From positions 1-29,672 of the IMG/VR virus record IMGVR_UViG_3300050166_000174: a stretch of DNA of 29,672 bases; one strand, given 5' to 3'. Both the position numbers and the translations under genes were made by a program. Below the pieces are notes generated by a model that worked only from the letters and a program-made list of their open reading frames with translations, was not told the DNA's origin and did no database searches. Of this stretch, positions 14,666-23,024 are shown one piece after another (positions within the stretch are counted from its first letter, which is position 1; every line of letters starts with the position of its first letter). Origin of the DNA: a virus.

Positions 14666-14695
14666 ATTATACCATCACTTTCAAGTAATGTAAAG
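14666..14695 (-). promoter_or_regulatory. late-type promoter P1 (terminase)
   Basis: Minus strand: CTTTACA (14695-14689), 17 nt, TATAAT (14671-14666), with an extended TGG. The predicted start near 14659 gives a leader of about 26 nt before terS. The -35 begins directly after the T run of the preceding terminator, so the module is insulated and re-initiated. Confidence 0.82.
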
Positions 14696-14697
14696 CC

Positions 14698-14725
14698 AAA
14701 AAAAAGACCGCTTAAAAGCAGTCTT
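14698..14725 (-). terminator. terminator after the holin gene
   Basis: Minus-strand stem AAGACTGCTT/AAGCGGTCTT (14716-14725 with 14704-14713, one T-G pair), followed by eight Ts (complement of 14698-14705), 6 nt beyond the holin stop. Confidence 0.88.
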
Positions 14726-14730
14726 AAAAT

Positions 14731-15210
14731 TTATTCTGATGTAGTTGGTTCTGATGGGTCTTTATCTTTTGAATCTGATTTTTTATCTTCAATAAGTTCA
14801 TTCAAATCTTTCTTTAAACCCTTCATTTTTTCAATGAATTCTTTGAATACAATCCAGAAACTTCTGTTACCCATTTTCATTGATGTTTCATCAAGGCTTT
14901 TAATTTCTATATAAATCCAGAAGGCTGTCATTACTTTAGCAAACAATAATTTAATACCCATAAATTCACCTTCAAAAATATATTTATCAATGAAGTAACA
15001 CATAATGATACTAAATAAGTAGAAGAAAGATTTAACAACAATATTAAATAGTTTAGTTGATTTAAAAGATGTTAAACCATTTAGATTAATCGAAACATAA
15101 ATTCCAAAAAAAGTATCACATAAAATGAATATAATCATCATAATTAATAACCCTTGAATTGGGGCTAAAAATGTTGTAATTATTATTAGTATCGTAAGTA
15201 TTGTTTTCAT
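14731..15210 (-). CDS. holin, 159 aa
   Basis: A membrane protein with three or four hydrophobic segments: about 3-32 (LTILIIITTFLAPIQGLLIM and on), 57-73 (IVVKSFFYLFSIIMCYF) and 88-100 (LLFAKVMTAFWIYI). The signature DTFFGIYVS...FKSTKLFNIVVKSF and the later EIKSLDETSMKMGN agree with the phage_holin_4 (toxin secretion/phage lysis) family. The C-terminus is a charged cytoplasmic tail (KKSDSKDKDPSEP). It would permeabilise the inner membrane to time lysis. It is separated by 8 kb from the endopeptidase and u-spanin and is expressed with the tail fibre, ending at its own terminator. Confidence 0.85.
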   Translation of the reverse strand: MKTILTILIIITTFLAPIQGLLIMMIIFILCDTFFGIYVSINLNGLTSFKSTKLFNIVVKSFFYLFSIIMCYFIDKYIFEGEFMGIKLLFAKVMTAFWIYIEIKSLDETSMKMGNRSFWIVFKEFIEKMKGLKKDLNELIEDKKSDSKDKDPSEPTTSE

Positions 15211-15232
15211 TCATAGTTTAAATTATTAATTG

Positions 15233-15433
15233 TTATTTTAAGTCGAAAACACCGTTACTTATTTCTATAGCGTTTTGAATATTTTCTGGTTGTGTGTTGA
15301 TTATTTCAACAATACCATTTGATTGTAAAAAAACTATATAGTTTTGATATAGTTCAGATGCTTCATCCATTGGAATAATAACATCATTAAGTGCTATTAT
15401 TCCATTTTCATTAATTGTATAATTTGTTTCCAT
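15233..15433 (-). CDS. hypothetical protein, 66 aa
   Basis: A small acidic protein that I start at METNYTINENG, whose ATG overlaps the stop of the tail fibre as TAATG at 15433; the ORF could be read 10 codons further upstream but would then overlap the fibre gene by 31 nt. The sequence (IIALNDVIIPMDEASELYQN, then VFLQSNGIVEIINTQ) looks like a tiny alpha/beta domain. Its position between fibre and holin suggests a small virion component or fibre-associated protein. Function unknown. Confidence 0.7.
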   Translation of the reverse strand: METNYTINENGIIALNDVIIPMDEASELYQNYIVFLQSNGIVEIINTQPENIQNAIEISNGVFDLK

Positions 15434-17973
15434 TAAATTTTGTTTGATTTTGTCATTATACAACCATAATCTTTAAACGAAACCGCACCAGATACTGCTG
15501 TATTATTACCCATCCACATTACTGGGTAATAACTAGCCCCAGTATTATAGTCAGTTGTTATTATTGTTGAAGTAACTAAAAGTGAACCATCAGAATTTGT
15601 TATTCTAGTTAGTTCCAAATTGATTGCAGCAACACCATAAGTTTTTGATATTTTCAACTTGTATGTGTAAGCTGTACTTGTAGCTGGAAAATTAGAACCT
15701 AAATCTAAATAACTAGCTGTTCCAGCATTATCATTCCATACAAAACATAAAGTTGAACCAGTTTGTAATTTTGCAACACCGATACTATTAATTTGAACTA
15801 TTGGTTCAATATTTGTTGGTATTGAAGAACCGTATAATGAAGAAATTCCAGTAAAAAATCTTTGGTTTCCATTTGTAGTATTTATTCTGAATTTTCTAAT
15901 TAGTTCAAATTGGAAGTTTAAACTTAAAATTGAACCACCAAAAGGATTTCCATATTGACCAGCAGCTGAACCAACAGCTGTAGAAGTTGTATATAAAATA
16001 CCCATTGGGTTTTCGTTCAAACTTTGAATAGAACCACCAACTGAACCACCCAGTAATGAACCACCAGTTCTTAATGTATCGTAAACTGTCGAACCATCCA
16101 TTGGTAAAAAATACATCAATTGGTTTGTCATTACTTTGTCATAAATTAAGTTATCTAAAGTTGGGCTATTTAATGTTGTTGCTGAAACTGTTGAAGCAGT
16201 TAAACTACCCGAAACAACACCACCAGTTAAGTTTAACTTTGTGTTTAAACCACTATTAACAGCATCAACTGTTGAATACTTTTGACCAGTTCCATCAACT
16301 ACTAAAGAATTTTGTTTATTAGTTAAAACTTCAAAACCAGATACATTTGGAATATCTTCTGTTGTTGCAATTGTTCTATCTGAACCACCAATTTTATTTG
16401 GGGCTTGTAAACGGTAATATTCTGTAGTGTAGTCAGCATTCAAACCAACACCACCACCAGCATCAGTATGTGCTAAAATCAATTGATTGTATTTTAATTC
16501 AGAAAAATTATTGAAATTCCCACCTTCATAAGTATTAATTGAATTTGAACTTGTATTACCATTATTAGTAATATCTTGTAAATTTAGATTTGGTATTAAT
16601 GAAGTTGAATTAACTCTGCATAATTTACCATCTGATTTTCTTGCTAATAATGCAATTTGTGAATCATCTGTATCTAGTGGTGATAAAAAGATTTCACCAT
16701 CATCATTGATTCTTAAAGCTTCATATCCATCACTATTTTGTACCTTAAATGAATTTGTTGAACTTGTGTTACTTTCACCCTTTACCATTAATCTTGCTGA
16801 TGGTGAAATTGTTCCAATACCAAGATTACCTTTATTATCAATTCTTAATCTTTCTTGTGCAATATTTGACCCATCTGGGGTTGTATAGAATGCTAATCTT
16901 GTTGGTAAATCACCAGCACCAGTATTTGAATCAATTGTTGCTTCAATTTTAGCGGCTTCAATGAATCCGTTTGTATTTGAATCATAAGCCCCAAAAATCA
17001 TTTTACCTAATATAGCATTTATTGATGGTGTTGTTGGTGCTGAATAAGTTCCAGAAGCTCTATTTAACCAAAAATCTGACCTTGAACCGTATGAATTTAA
17101 TTCAGCTGTAAATGTTCCAGATTTTCTAACCATTGATAATTCTTTTGATGGTGAATTTGTTCCAATACCAACATATCCATTACCTTGAATACTTAATCTT
17201 TCATTTACATTCGATACATTCCCACCAGCAAATAATGAAACTGATTGATTATATAGATTATTACCTAAAAAGACATTATTACCAGCCCCACCCGATAAAA
17301 AATTTGATGAAAAAAGTAACTTATTTATTGAACTATAAGATGAATTAAAACTTGATAAACCAAAAGTATTATCAATAAGAATATTACCATTTGATACTTG
17401 TAGTTTTTCAGCTGCTGAACCACCAGTTCCAATACCAACATTTGTTCCATTATCATAAATCATTGAATTACCTAAAAAAGTACCATTATTTGTAAATTTT
17501 GATACATAATTTTGTAAACCAGCAATATTATTTGCTGATAAATTGTTTGTAGTTATTGAAGTTGCTGATATTGTATTTGCAGTTAAACCACCATTTATAA
17601 GTGTATTACCCGATACTTCTAATTTTTGTGTTGGGTTTGCTGTTCCAATACCAACATTACCAATATTTGTATTAAATAAATTATCTGTAGCACCATATAA
17701 AGCCCAAGATGGGTTTAATCCAGCAGAATCAATTACTTGCTTTGAAAAAATAAGCGTTGCTAGTGCTGATATAAGATTAACTTGATTTGTGTAAATAACA
17801 CCATTAACACTAACTTGATTAAAAGGTGTGCTTCCAAGTAATTGAAATCTTGTATCAAAAGCATTATGAATACTGATATTATCAGCACCTTGTTTAATAC
17901 ACATAAAGTTTTTTGGGTATTTAATACCATTAAACTTGAATGTACTTGTATCTACGTTTTGAATTATTTGCAT
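15433..17973 (-). CDS. tail fibre/receptor-binding protein, 846 aa
   Basis: A long fibrous protein, probably trimeric. The shaft contains at least four 'VGIGTxxPxxKLxV'-type repeats: VGIGTANPTQKLEVSG (about 116-131), VGIGTGGSAAEKLQVSNG (about 178-195), VGIGTNSPSKELSM (about 266-279) and LGIGTISPSARLMVKG (about 384-399). These are typical of Bacteroidota and phage fibres with triple-beta-spiral folds. Ser/Thr/Asn-rich stretches (ISATSITTNNLSANNI; GSLTASTVSATTLN) join them. The C-terminal 240 residues after about 600 have a different, lectin-like composition (FLPMDGSTVYDTLRTGG onward), with alternating strands, and probably bind the cell surface glycan. It is coupled to the connector gene upstream and the 66-aa gene downstream by TAATG overlaps. 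I see no self-cleaving chaperone domain. Confidence 0.88.
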   Translation of the reverse strand: MQIIQNVDTSTFKFNGIKYPKNFMCIKQGADNISIHNAFDTRFQLLGSTPFNQVSVNGVIYTNQVNLISALATLIFSKQVIDSAGLNPSWALYGATDNLFNTNIGNVGIGTANPTQKLEVSGNTLINGGLTANTISATSITTNNLSANNIAGLQNYVSKFTNNGTFLGNSMIYDNGTNVGIGTGGSAAEKLQVSNGNILIDNTFGLSSFNSSYSSINKLLFSSNFLSGGAGNNVFLGNNLYNQSVSLFAGGNVSNVNERLSIQGNGYVGIGTNSPSKELSMVRKSGTFTAELNSYGSRSDFWLNRASGTYSAPTTPSINAILGKMIFGAYDSNTNGFIEAAKIEATIDSNTGAGDLPTRLAFYTTPDGSNIAQERLRIDNKGNLGIGTISPSARLMVKGESNTSSTNSFKVQNSDGYEALRINDDGEIFLSPLDTDDSQIALLARKSDGKLCRVNSTSLIPNLNLQDITNNGNTSSNSINTYEGGNFNNFSELKYNQLILAHTDAGGGVGLNADYTTEYYRLQAPNKIGGSDRTIATTEDIPNVSGFEVLTNKQNSLVVDGTGQKYSTVDAVNSGLNTKLNLTGGVVSGSLTASTVSATTLNSPTLDNLIYDKVMTNQLMYFLPMDGSTVYDTLRTGGSLLGGSVGGSIQSLNENPMGILYTTSTAVGSAAGQYGNPFGGSILSLNFQFELIRKFRINTTNGNQRFFTGISSLYGSSIPTNIEPIVQINSIGVAKLQTGSTLCFVWNDNAGTASYLDLGSNFPATSTAYTYKLKISKTYGVAAINLELTRITNSDGSLLVTSTIITTDYNTGASYYPVMWMGNNTAVSGAVSFKDYGCIMTKSNKI

Positions 17974-18497
17974 TATATTTTTCTGATTCTAAAGGTTCTT
18001 TCAGAATTAATAAATTCTGCACCACCATATATGTTATTTACCCAATTTGGGTATTTTGGAATGTTTGTATCAAGATATAATTTGATTGTTTCCCAACGTG
18101 AACCAGCTAATTGTACTTGTTGTGTTGAAATATCTTTTAAGCTATTTCTGTCTGCTGGTTCAGAATCATTTGATTGCTTTACAGTAGCCCCAAATGGTGT
18201 GAAATTAGTGTTGATACTCAAAGCATACTTCGCCATTGTATAGTCCGTTAAAAGGGCTTTAATTCCATCTTGGTAATAGCTTACACCCATAAATGTAAAT
18301 GTGCATCCAGAAAGTAAATCTTGATAATTTGCTTGTTCCAAGTTGTTCATCATATCAAAGTAAAATCTTGACCCTAGTAAATCTTTTACATCGGTTGATT
18401 GTGCCATTTCAATTGCTTGGTTAATTTTTTTATCATCAACCTTTTCACCAACATCTTTTGTTGATTTGAATTCATTAACCGTTATTAGCTTCTGCAT
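17973..18497 (-). CDS. head-tail connector protein, 174 aa
   Basis: A connector that would form a ring below the portal. ITVNEFKSTKDVGEKVDDKK (5-24), followed by a helix and LLGSRFYFDM (40-49), is the pattern I remember from Bacteroidota phage adaptors (DUF6712-like). The C-terminal RWETIKLYLDTNIPKYPNWV and the following Arg-rich end (ERTFRIRKI) also fit. The gene overlaps the end of the portal gene by 23 nt and its stop overlaps the fibre's start as TAATG. The position directly after the portal is the main support. Confidence 0.8.
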   Translation of the reverse strand: MQKLITVNEFKSTKDVGEKVDDKKINQAIEMAQSTDVKDLLGSRFYFDMMNNLEQANYQDLLSGCTFTFMGVSYYQDGIKALLTDYTMAKYALSINTNFTPFGATVKQSNDSEPADRNSLKDISTQQVQLAGSRWETIKLYLDTNIPKYPNWVNNIYGGAEFINSERTFRIRKI

Positions 18498-19635
18498 CTT
18501 GTTGTGGTATTTGTACTATTGGAATGATATTCCAATTATTATTTGGATTGACTGGTTTGTGAAATCTTGAAAAGATTAATTCAAACGCTTCAATGATTGT
18601 AATTCGTTCTTCTTCTTTATTTTCCCAGTGCATTAATTTTGCTTGTTTTAATAGTTCACCAGAATTACCAAATACAGAATTATCAGTATCTTCAATTAAG
18701 ATTGAAGGAATTCCAAAAGCTTTTCTAATATTCTTTGCTGAACTTTGTTCAGTACTTTCAAATTTCTTGTTATCAATATTTGAATCAATATTTTGAATAA
18801 TGATGTGTTCAGCTAGATTATCACTTTCAAGGTTTGCTTCTAGTAAAAGAACACCACTTGAATTTTCTGAACCTTTTAAATCTTGAATAGTTTTTTCAAA
18901 ATCCTTTCTTGCATAATCATCTGAAAAGGGTTTTGTAACAAATAATTTTGCACCAAAGAAACCTTTACGTAATCCAGAATTTTTGAATACACTAGCTTGA
19001 TATTCTGAATCGGCATCATAAAGAACTGAATCAACATCAGCAAGTGAATAAATATCATTTAATGATGATGTAATATGAAGTATTTGACCTTTGTATTTAT
19101 TCCAACCACCAGCAGCTTCAACTTGCAATTGTATGATTTCTGGATTTGGATTGAATCTATTTATTATTACAAAATCTTTTTTTTCAATTCTTTTACCTTT
19201 TGATTTATCCCAGTTATCATATACAATGAATTTGCCGCTATATCCAGTTGAATCAGCTTGACCAATACGAACATCTTCACTTGATAGTAAATCAACGCTA
19301 ACAACTTCAAATAATGCGTTATAATTAACGTGTAAGAATAGATTATTAATATCTGAAAACTCTTTTGATGCAACCCTTAAAAGTTGGTTGATATTCAACC
19401 CTTTTTTATTTACAATCAAGGTTGATTTATCAGTAATATCTTTTGTGAATTCAAATCCTTTACCAGCAATAAATTTGCTGTTTAAATCTGAACATTGTTT
19501 TGCTGTAACAGATGAATTGATAAGTGTTTTTATAAGTTGTGGGTAAGCATTATCATCACCCCAATTGTAGATTCCTTCAACTTTATTGTATTTTACAGCA
19601 AGTCTATTATCTACATCTACTAATTTGATTCTCAT
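18475..19635 (-). CDS. portal protein, 386 aa
   Basis: The dodecameric portal through which DNA enters and leaves the head. The N-terminus (NWGDDNAYPQLIKTLINSSV, about 25-44, then SKFIAGKGFEF) and the later LADVDSVLYDADSEYQASVF and SSAKNIRKAFGIPSILI segments are typical of portal proteins of this phage group: a clip/stem region and the crown-proximal 'FGIP...L' motif. The length (386 aa) is within the small-portal range. It is coupled to the 133-aa gene upstream (TAATG at 19635) and overlaps the connector downstream. The transcript probably comes from P2. Confidence 0.88.
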   Translation of the reverse strand: MRIKLVDVDNRLAVKYNKVEGIYNWGDDNAYPQLIKTLINSSVTAKQCSDLNSKFIAGKGFEFTKDITDKSTLIVNKKGLNINQLLRVASKEFSDINNLFLHVNYNALFEVVSVDLLSSEDVRIGQADSTGYSGKFIVYDNWDKSKGKRIEKKDFVIINRFNPNPEIIQLQVEAAGGWNKYKGQILHITSSLNDIYSLADVDSVLYDADSEYQASVFKNSGLRKGFFGAKLFVTKPFSDDYARKDFEKTIQDLKGSENSSGVLLLEANLESDNLAEHIIIQNIDSNIDNKKFESTEQSSAKNIRKAFGIPSILIEDTDNSVFGNSGELLKQAKLMHWENKEEERITIIEAFELIFSRFHKPVNPNNNWNIIPIVQIPQQDAEANNG

Positions 19636-20036
19636 TATTCATCATCATTTTCGCTTTCGTTATTTTGGATTAAATCCATCCAGTTTTCTGGATAAACTTC
19701 AAACATTGAAATTCTATTTGGATTTGCTTTTAAAAATTCGATACATACAGAATTATCAGCTTGATTTTGTGATATAAAATCACCATTTTCAAATGAAATT
19801 TTATTAACCATTAAATCAGTTCTTAATTTGAATAAACTTGTTTTATTAGTCATTTTTTCAACACCATCAATCATAAGTTTTTTGTAGTATGTAGTAAATT
19901 TATTTTTACAACTTGAACACGTTTTTAACCCATAAATGAATTTATAGTATTCCGTTATTTCAATTTGTAATTCTTTGTTATTATTCAATTCATCTAATGA
20001 AATTGATAATAATTCTATTAATCTTTCTTTGTTCAT
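19635..20036 (-). CDS. hypothetical phage protein with CxxC motif, 133 aa
   Basis: A small protein between the putative major tail gene and the portal. It has an N-terminal charged helix, then LKTCSSCKNKFTTYYKKLM (37-55), where CSSC could be half of a zinc site or a redox pair; the only other cysteine is Cys97, so a four-ligand zinc finger is incomplete within a monomer. The remainder is mixed and ends acidic (ESENDDE). It is the first gene downstream of promoter P2 and is coupled to the portal by a TAATG overlap. I know of no function; a portal-assembly helper is a guess from position. Confidence 0.65.
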   Translation of the reverse strand: MNKERLIELLSISLDELNNNKELQIEITEYYKFIYGLKTCSSCKNKFTTYYKKLMIDGVEKMTNKTSLFKLRTDLMVNKISFENGDFISQNQADNSVCIEFLKANPNRISMFEVYPENWMDLIQNNESENDDE

Positions 20037-20051
20037 ATCTGTAGTTTTTTT

Positions 20052-20091
20052 AATAAAAAAAAGGTAGATAGTTTAATACCATCTACCTTTT
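20052..20091 (-). terminator. terminator of the putative major tail gene
   Basis: Perfect 11-bp stem AAAAGGTAGAT (20059-20069) with ATCTACCTTTT (20081-20091) and an 11-nt loop; on the minus strand it is followed by a long T run (complement of about 20054-20060). Promoter P2 fires into its upstream arm. Confidence 0.88.
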
Positions 20092-20092
20092 A

Positions 20093-20122
20093 ATTATACC
20101 TTGACTTTGTACGTTTGTAAAG
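20093..20122 (-). promoter_or_regulatory. late-type promoter P2 (portal module)
   Basis: Minus strand: CTTTACA (20122-20116), 17 nt, TATAAT (20098-20093). It lacks the extended TG (AAGG instead of ATGG). An 8-bp inverted repeat, TTGACTTT (20101-20108) with AAAGTCAA (20119-20126), overlaps the -35 and spacer. The predicted start near 20086 falls inside the terminator hairpin. Confidence 0.82.
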
Positions 20123-20129
20123 TCAATTA

Positions 20130-20705
20130 TTATGCAAATAAGTTATCTACTTTAGTTTTAGTAGTTGCATAAGTTGATTCTAAATATACCAACCAAGGAT
20201 AAGATTCACCAAAGTTTTCTACACTTGAAAGTGTGAATAAGAATGAACCATCATTTTCTAATGAAGTAAATGAACCTTCTGACATTTTCAATCCGTTTTC
20301 TAAACCGAAAACTTTAAATGAATCAGCGTTATTTGTTCCTTTGAATTTGGTTTCTACAACCAAAACAAATTCACCAGTTGATAATTGTTTTATGATTTCT
20401 GCATCTGTTGCAGCTTGTCCGAATACTCTACAAGCAAATGAATGATTGAATGTATCTAAACCATCGTTTACTGAAAATTCAGAAGCGGTGTTACCTAATT
20501 GTTTTACCCAACCGATTTCGTAACCTACTGAACCAGCTTTTAAAGAAAGGTTTGTAACAGTTGCAGCTGATTGTGTAATTGAAGTGAAATCTAAATCTGC
20601 TCTATTTAAGATTACAGCTTTGGTTTCTAATCCACCTTTTGCTCTATGTGCTGTTGTACAGTCGTAAGAGATATTGTGTGTTAATTTTTCTATGCAATTT
20701 GACAT
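20130..20705 (-). CDS. putative major tail protein, 191 aa
   Basis: A probable tail tube subunit. The opening SNCIEKLTHNISYDCTTAH resembles the 'C...I..DC' start of major tail proteins that I remember from Bacteroidota siphophages, and the rest is a beta-rich domain of the right size (KAVILNRADLDF; GEFVLVVETKFKGTNNADSF). It sits immediately after the capsid gene and has its own strong terminator, as expected for a highly expressed virion protein. Another structural role such as head decoration cannot be excluded. Confidence 0.7.
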   Translation of the reverse strand: MSNCIEKLTHNISYDCTTAHRAKGGLETKAVILNRADLDFTSITQSAATVTNLSLKAGSVGYEIGWVKQLGNTASEFSVNDGLDTFNHSFACRVFGQAATDAEIIKQLSTGEFVLVVETKFKGTNNADSFKVFGLENGLKMSEGSFTSLENDGSFLFTLSSVENFGESYPWLVYLESTYATTKTKVDNLFA

Positions 20706-20751
20706 TATATTTTAAATGTTAATACTATTGTTATGTTGTTTTTAAAGCTTT

Positions 20752-20771
20752 GGGTGCTTATTACAGCACCC
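20752..20771 (-). terminator. hairpin after the capsid gene
   Basis: GGGTGCT (20752-20758) pairs with AGCACCC (20765-20771) around a 6-nt loop, 27 nt after the capsid stop. No proper T run follows on the minus strand, so it may be a weak terminator or a 3'-end stabilising or processing hairpin that sets the ratio of capsid to tail mRNA. Confidence 0.55.
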
Positions 20772-20797
20772 TTACTTTATAATATTAGCTTATATAA

Positions 20798-21712
20798 TTA
20801 AGCTACTTTTAAGATTGTTATTTCTTGAGGGAACGCAATCTGACAACCGTATTTGTAAGCGATTTTTAATTTCACTCTTTCGATTGCATCGATATAAACT
20901 GCTGATGCGTTATCTTCTTCTGAATCTAAATCACAACCTACATAGAAGTTTGAAGTACGTCCAGCAACAATACGTTTTGAACCGTTTAATCCATTTAATG
21001 CGTAAATTTTGATTGCTGTACCAGGTACTGTAATTTCACCATCAGTTGAATCAGCACCATAATGGAATAAGTTTGCATTTTTCAAAGCAGTAGTATAAGT
21101 TCTGAAATAATCACGACCCATAAAGATTGCAGTATCTTCTGCATCAAGTATTTCAACTGGAATTGCAGTATAAACCGAATCAACTGTTGCAACTGCATTA
21201 GCAGATGTAAATGTTGCTGCTGTCATTACAGTTGTTCCTGTAGCAGAATCAATTAATTTTAAATATCCGTTGTAGTGTTTTAAATCATCATTTGAAGATG
21301 TAACATCACCAGCCCAAAGTGCTTTTTCATTTTTAGCAGCAATTTGTTTTACAACTGTTTCAACAATTTCTTGTTCAAATACTAATTCGTTATCTTCTGA
21401 ACCAGCTTTGATTTGTGATTGCATCCATTTTGAATTCAATACTTTTGGGTCAAGAAATTCTCTTACTGCAATTGGTGTAACTGATAAGTTTCTTTGTGTG
21501 AAAGTAACTGAACCACCACCATCAACTGCTGAACCAACGCTGTCATTTTGTAATTTTACATCTACACCCATTATGTTTAATGCTGCTGATGATTTGATTC
21601 CAGTTTGTAATTGGAATAAAGAAGCTGTTTTAGCTCCAAGGATTGATTGTCTTAAGATTGGTAATGTTTGTTCATTAGTGTAATCTGTTAACGCTTGTGG
21701 ATTGTATGCCAT
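20798..21712 (-). CDS. major capsid protein, 304 aa
   Basis: The shell protein, called from its place after the protease/scaffold gene and its composition. MAYNPQALTDYTNEQTLPIL, then SSAALNIMGVDVKLQND and TFTQRNLSVTPIAVREFLDP, followed by WAGD and a long alpha/beta region, resembles HK97-fold capsids of Bacteroidota siphophages. The end, KIAYKYGCQIAFPQEITILK, also fits the P-domain. Its codon use is less extreme in A/T than the flanking genes, typical of a strongly expressed protein. Upstream is the protease gene (34-nt gap), so both are transcribed from P3. Confidence 0.87.
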   Translation of the reverse strand: MAYNPQALTDYTNEQTLPILRQSILGAKTASLFQLQTGIKSSAALNIMGVDVKLQNDSVGSAVDGGGSVTFTQRNLSVTPIAVREFLDPKVLNSKWMQSQIKAGSEDNELVFEQEIVETVVKQIAAKNEKALWAGDVTSSNDDLKHYNGYLKLIDSATGTTVMTAATFTSANAVATVDSVYTAIPVEILDAEDTAIFMGRDYFRTYTTALKNANLFHYGADSTDGEITVPGTAIKIYALNGLNGSKRIVAGRTSNFYVGCDLDSEEDNASAVYIDAIERVKLKIAYKYGCQIAFPQEITILKVA

Positions 21713-21746
21713 TTTTTAGTTAATTTTTAGCTTTTTGTTATGTTTG

Positions 21747-22901
21747 TTAGAATTTGGAATTCAAGATTTGAAATGCTCTGCTTGTTACTTCTGAACTAGC
21801 TTTTACATTCGTTTTATTTTGTTTTGTTGTTGGTTGAAAATCACTACCAATTTGTTTTGCTAATGCGTTGAATTTGGTTTCTAATTCAGTTTGTTTTTCA
21901 ACTGATTTTTCAAGTGCATTTAAAAGAGTTTCTTGGTCTTCTGCTGACATTAATTGGTCAATTATTCCTTGTAACTCTGTTATTTTTGCTTGTAATTCTG
22001 CAAGTAATGGTTCATCAGCATCTGGTTCAGTTGTTTCAGTTGGCATTGTATCACCAGATACAGCATCCATTGCTGGTTCAACTGGTTCAGTTGCTTCTTC
22101 TTTTGGTGTTTCAATTTCAGCAACCGCACCACCTTTAAATGTGTAGATTGTGTTATCTGGCATTGTAAATTCACCTTCTGCTGGTTTTGAATCAACCATT
22201 GCTTTGTCTTCTAATGCTGGTACATCACTACCAGATAAATCTGGAAACGTAATTGAAACACCAGTTGCATCTTGAAGAACTAATTCAGCTTTGATTGCTG
22301 GTTTACCAGTTAGCATATTCATAATGCTATCAAGTTTTTTTTCTAGTTTATTCATTAAACTTTCTTCTTTTTGGTCTTTGTTATTGTGTAATTTGGCAAC
22401 AGCTAATTGTGCTGGTTGTAGTTGTGTAGCAAATCCCAATTCAATTGATTGGGTTGCGTTTAAATAAGTTTCTTGATTTAATAAGGAATGAATTGTGTTC
22501 TTGTCAAGTTGAAGTGCTTTTGCATAAAAATCAACAAGTTCATCTTCTGTAGCTTTTAGGTCTTTCAAGTAATCTGTAATTACTTGATGATTACCCACCG
22601 CTTCCATCCAAGGCAAGTGAATCATTAAAGCATTATCTGAACCTTCTGGTATAATTCTAGTTGAACCAGCCATAAATATCATTGATGCAATTGAATAAGC
22701 CTTTGTTGTGAATGTGGTTACTGGAACTGATAAATTAACCAAGTAGTTATAAATATCTTTTCCACTATCAACAAAACCACCAACACTATCAACCTTAACT
22801 AAAAATGATTCTGCTGCTGATTGTGCTTTAACTTGTTTGATTACGTCTAATAGTGTGCAGTCCACACCAATTTCACCTTGTATAAATATTGTTCCTATCA
22901 T
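21747..22901 (-). CDS. ClpP-like head maturation protease with scaffold-like C-terminus, 384 aa
   Basis: A prohead protease of the S14/S49-like ClpP fold. IFIQGEIGVDCTLLDVIKQV (6-25) and VDSVGGFVDSGKDIYNYL (37-54) are the usual N-terminal strand and GG loop; Ser73 in AYSIASMIFMAG is the likely nucleophile and His95 in LMIHLPW the base. After about residue 185 the protein changes to a Glu/Pro/Ala/Thr-rich linker (PKEEATEPVEPAMDAVSGDT) and a coiled coil (about 300-360, ELQAKITELQGIIDQLM), typical of a capsid scaffold fused to the protease. Self-removal of this part during maturation is expected from the family. It is the first gene after P3, with an almost leaderless mRNA predicted. Confidence 0.9.
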   Translation of the reverse strand: MIGTIFIQGEIGVDCTLLDVIKQVKAQSAAESFLVKVDSVGGFVDSGKDIYNYLVNLSVPVTTFTTKAYSIASMIFMAGSTRIIPEGSDNALMIHLPWMEAVGNHQVITDYLKDLKATEDELVDFYAKALQLDKNTIHSLLNQETYLNATQSIELGFATQLQPAQLAVAKLHNNKDQKEESLMNKLEKKLDSIMNMLTGKPAIKAELVLQDATGVSITFPDLSGSDVPALEDKAMVDSKPAEGEFTMPDNTIYTFKGGAVAEIETPKEEATEPVEPAMDAVSGDTMPTETTEPDADEPLLAELQAKITELQGIIDQLMSAEDQETLLNALEKSVEKQTELETKFNALAKQIGSDFQPTTKQNKTNVKASSEVTSRAFQILNSKF

Positions 22902-22910
22902 ATAAAAACA

Positions 22911-22940
22911 ACTATACCATCAAAGCTTCAAGATGTAAAG
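22911..22940 (-). promoter_or_regulatory. late-type promoter P3 (protease/capsid)
   Basis: Minus strand: CTTTACA (22940-22934), 17 nt, TATAGT (22916-22911), with extended TGG. The predicted start near 22904 is only about 3 nt before the ATG at 22901. Confidence 0.82.
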
Positions 22941-22973
22941 ACTTCCTAATAAAAGTTAGGATAAAAGGCTATT

Positions 22974-23000
22974 AAAAAAGCCCGCAAATTTGCGGGCTTT
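22974..23000 (-). terminator. strong terminator after the u-spanin gene
   Basis: A perfect 12-bp palindromic stem (22977-22988 with 22989-23000; core GCCCGCAAATTTGCGGGC) followed on the minus strand by six Ts. It is the most G/C-rich hairpin of the window. A smaller CCTAA/TTAGG hairpin (22945-22949 with 22955-22959) lies between it and P3. Confidence 0.92.
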
Positions 23001-23024
23001 AATTAAGGGGGGTATTTAGGGTCT

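Noticed and set aside
16545-16577. A sixth weak late-type promoter inside the fibre gene
   Set aside because: The spacer is 18 nt and the -10 would be TAATAC; neither matches the strict pattern of the other five.
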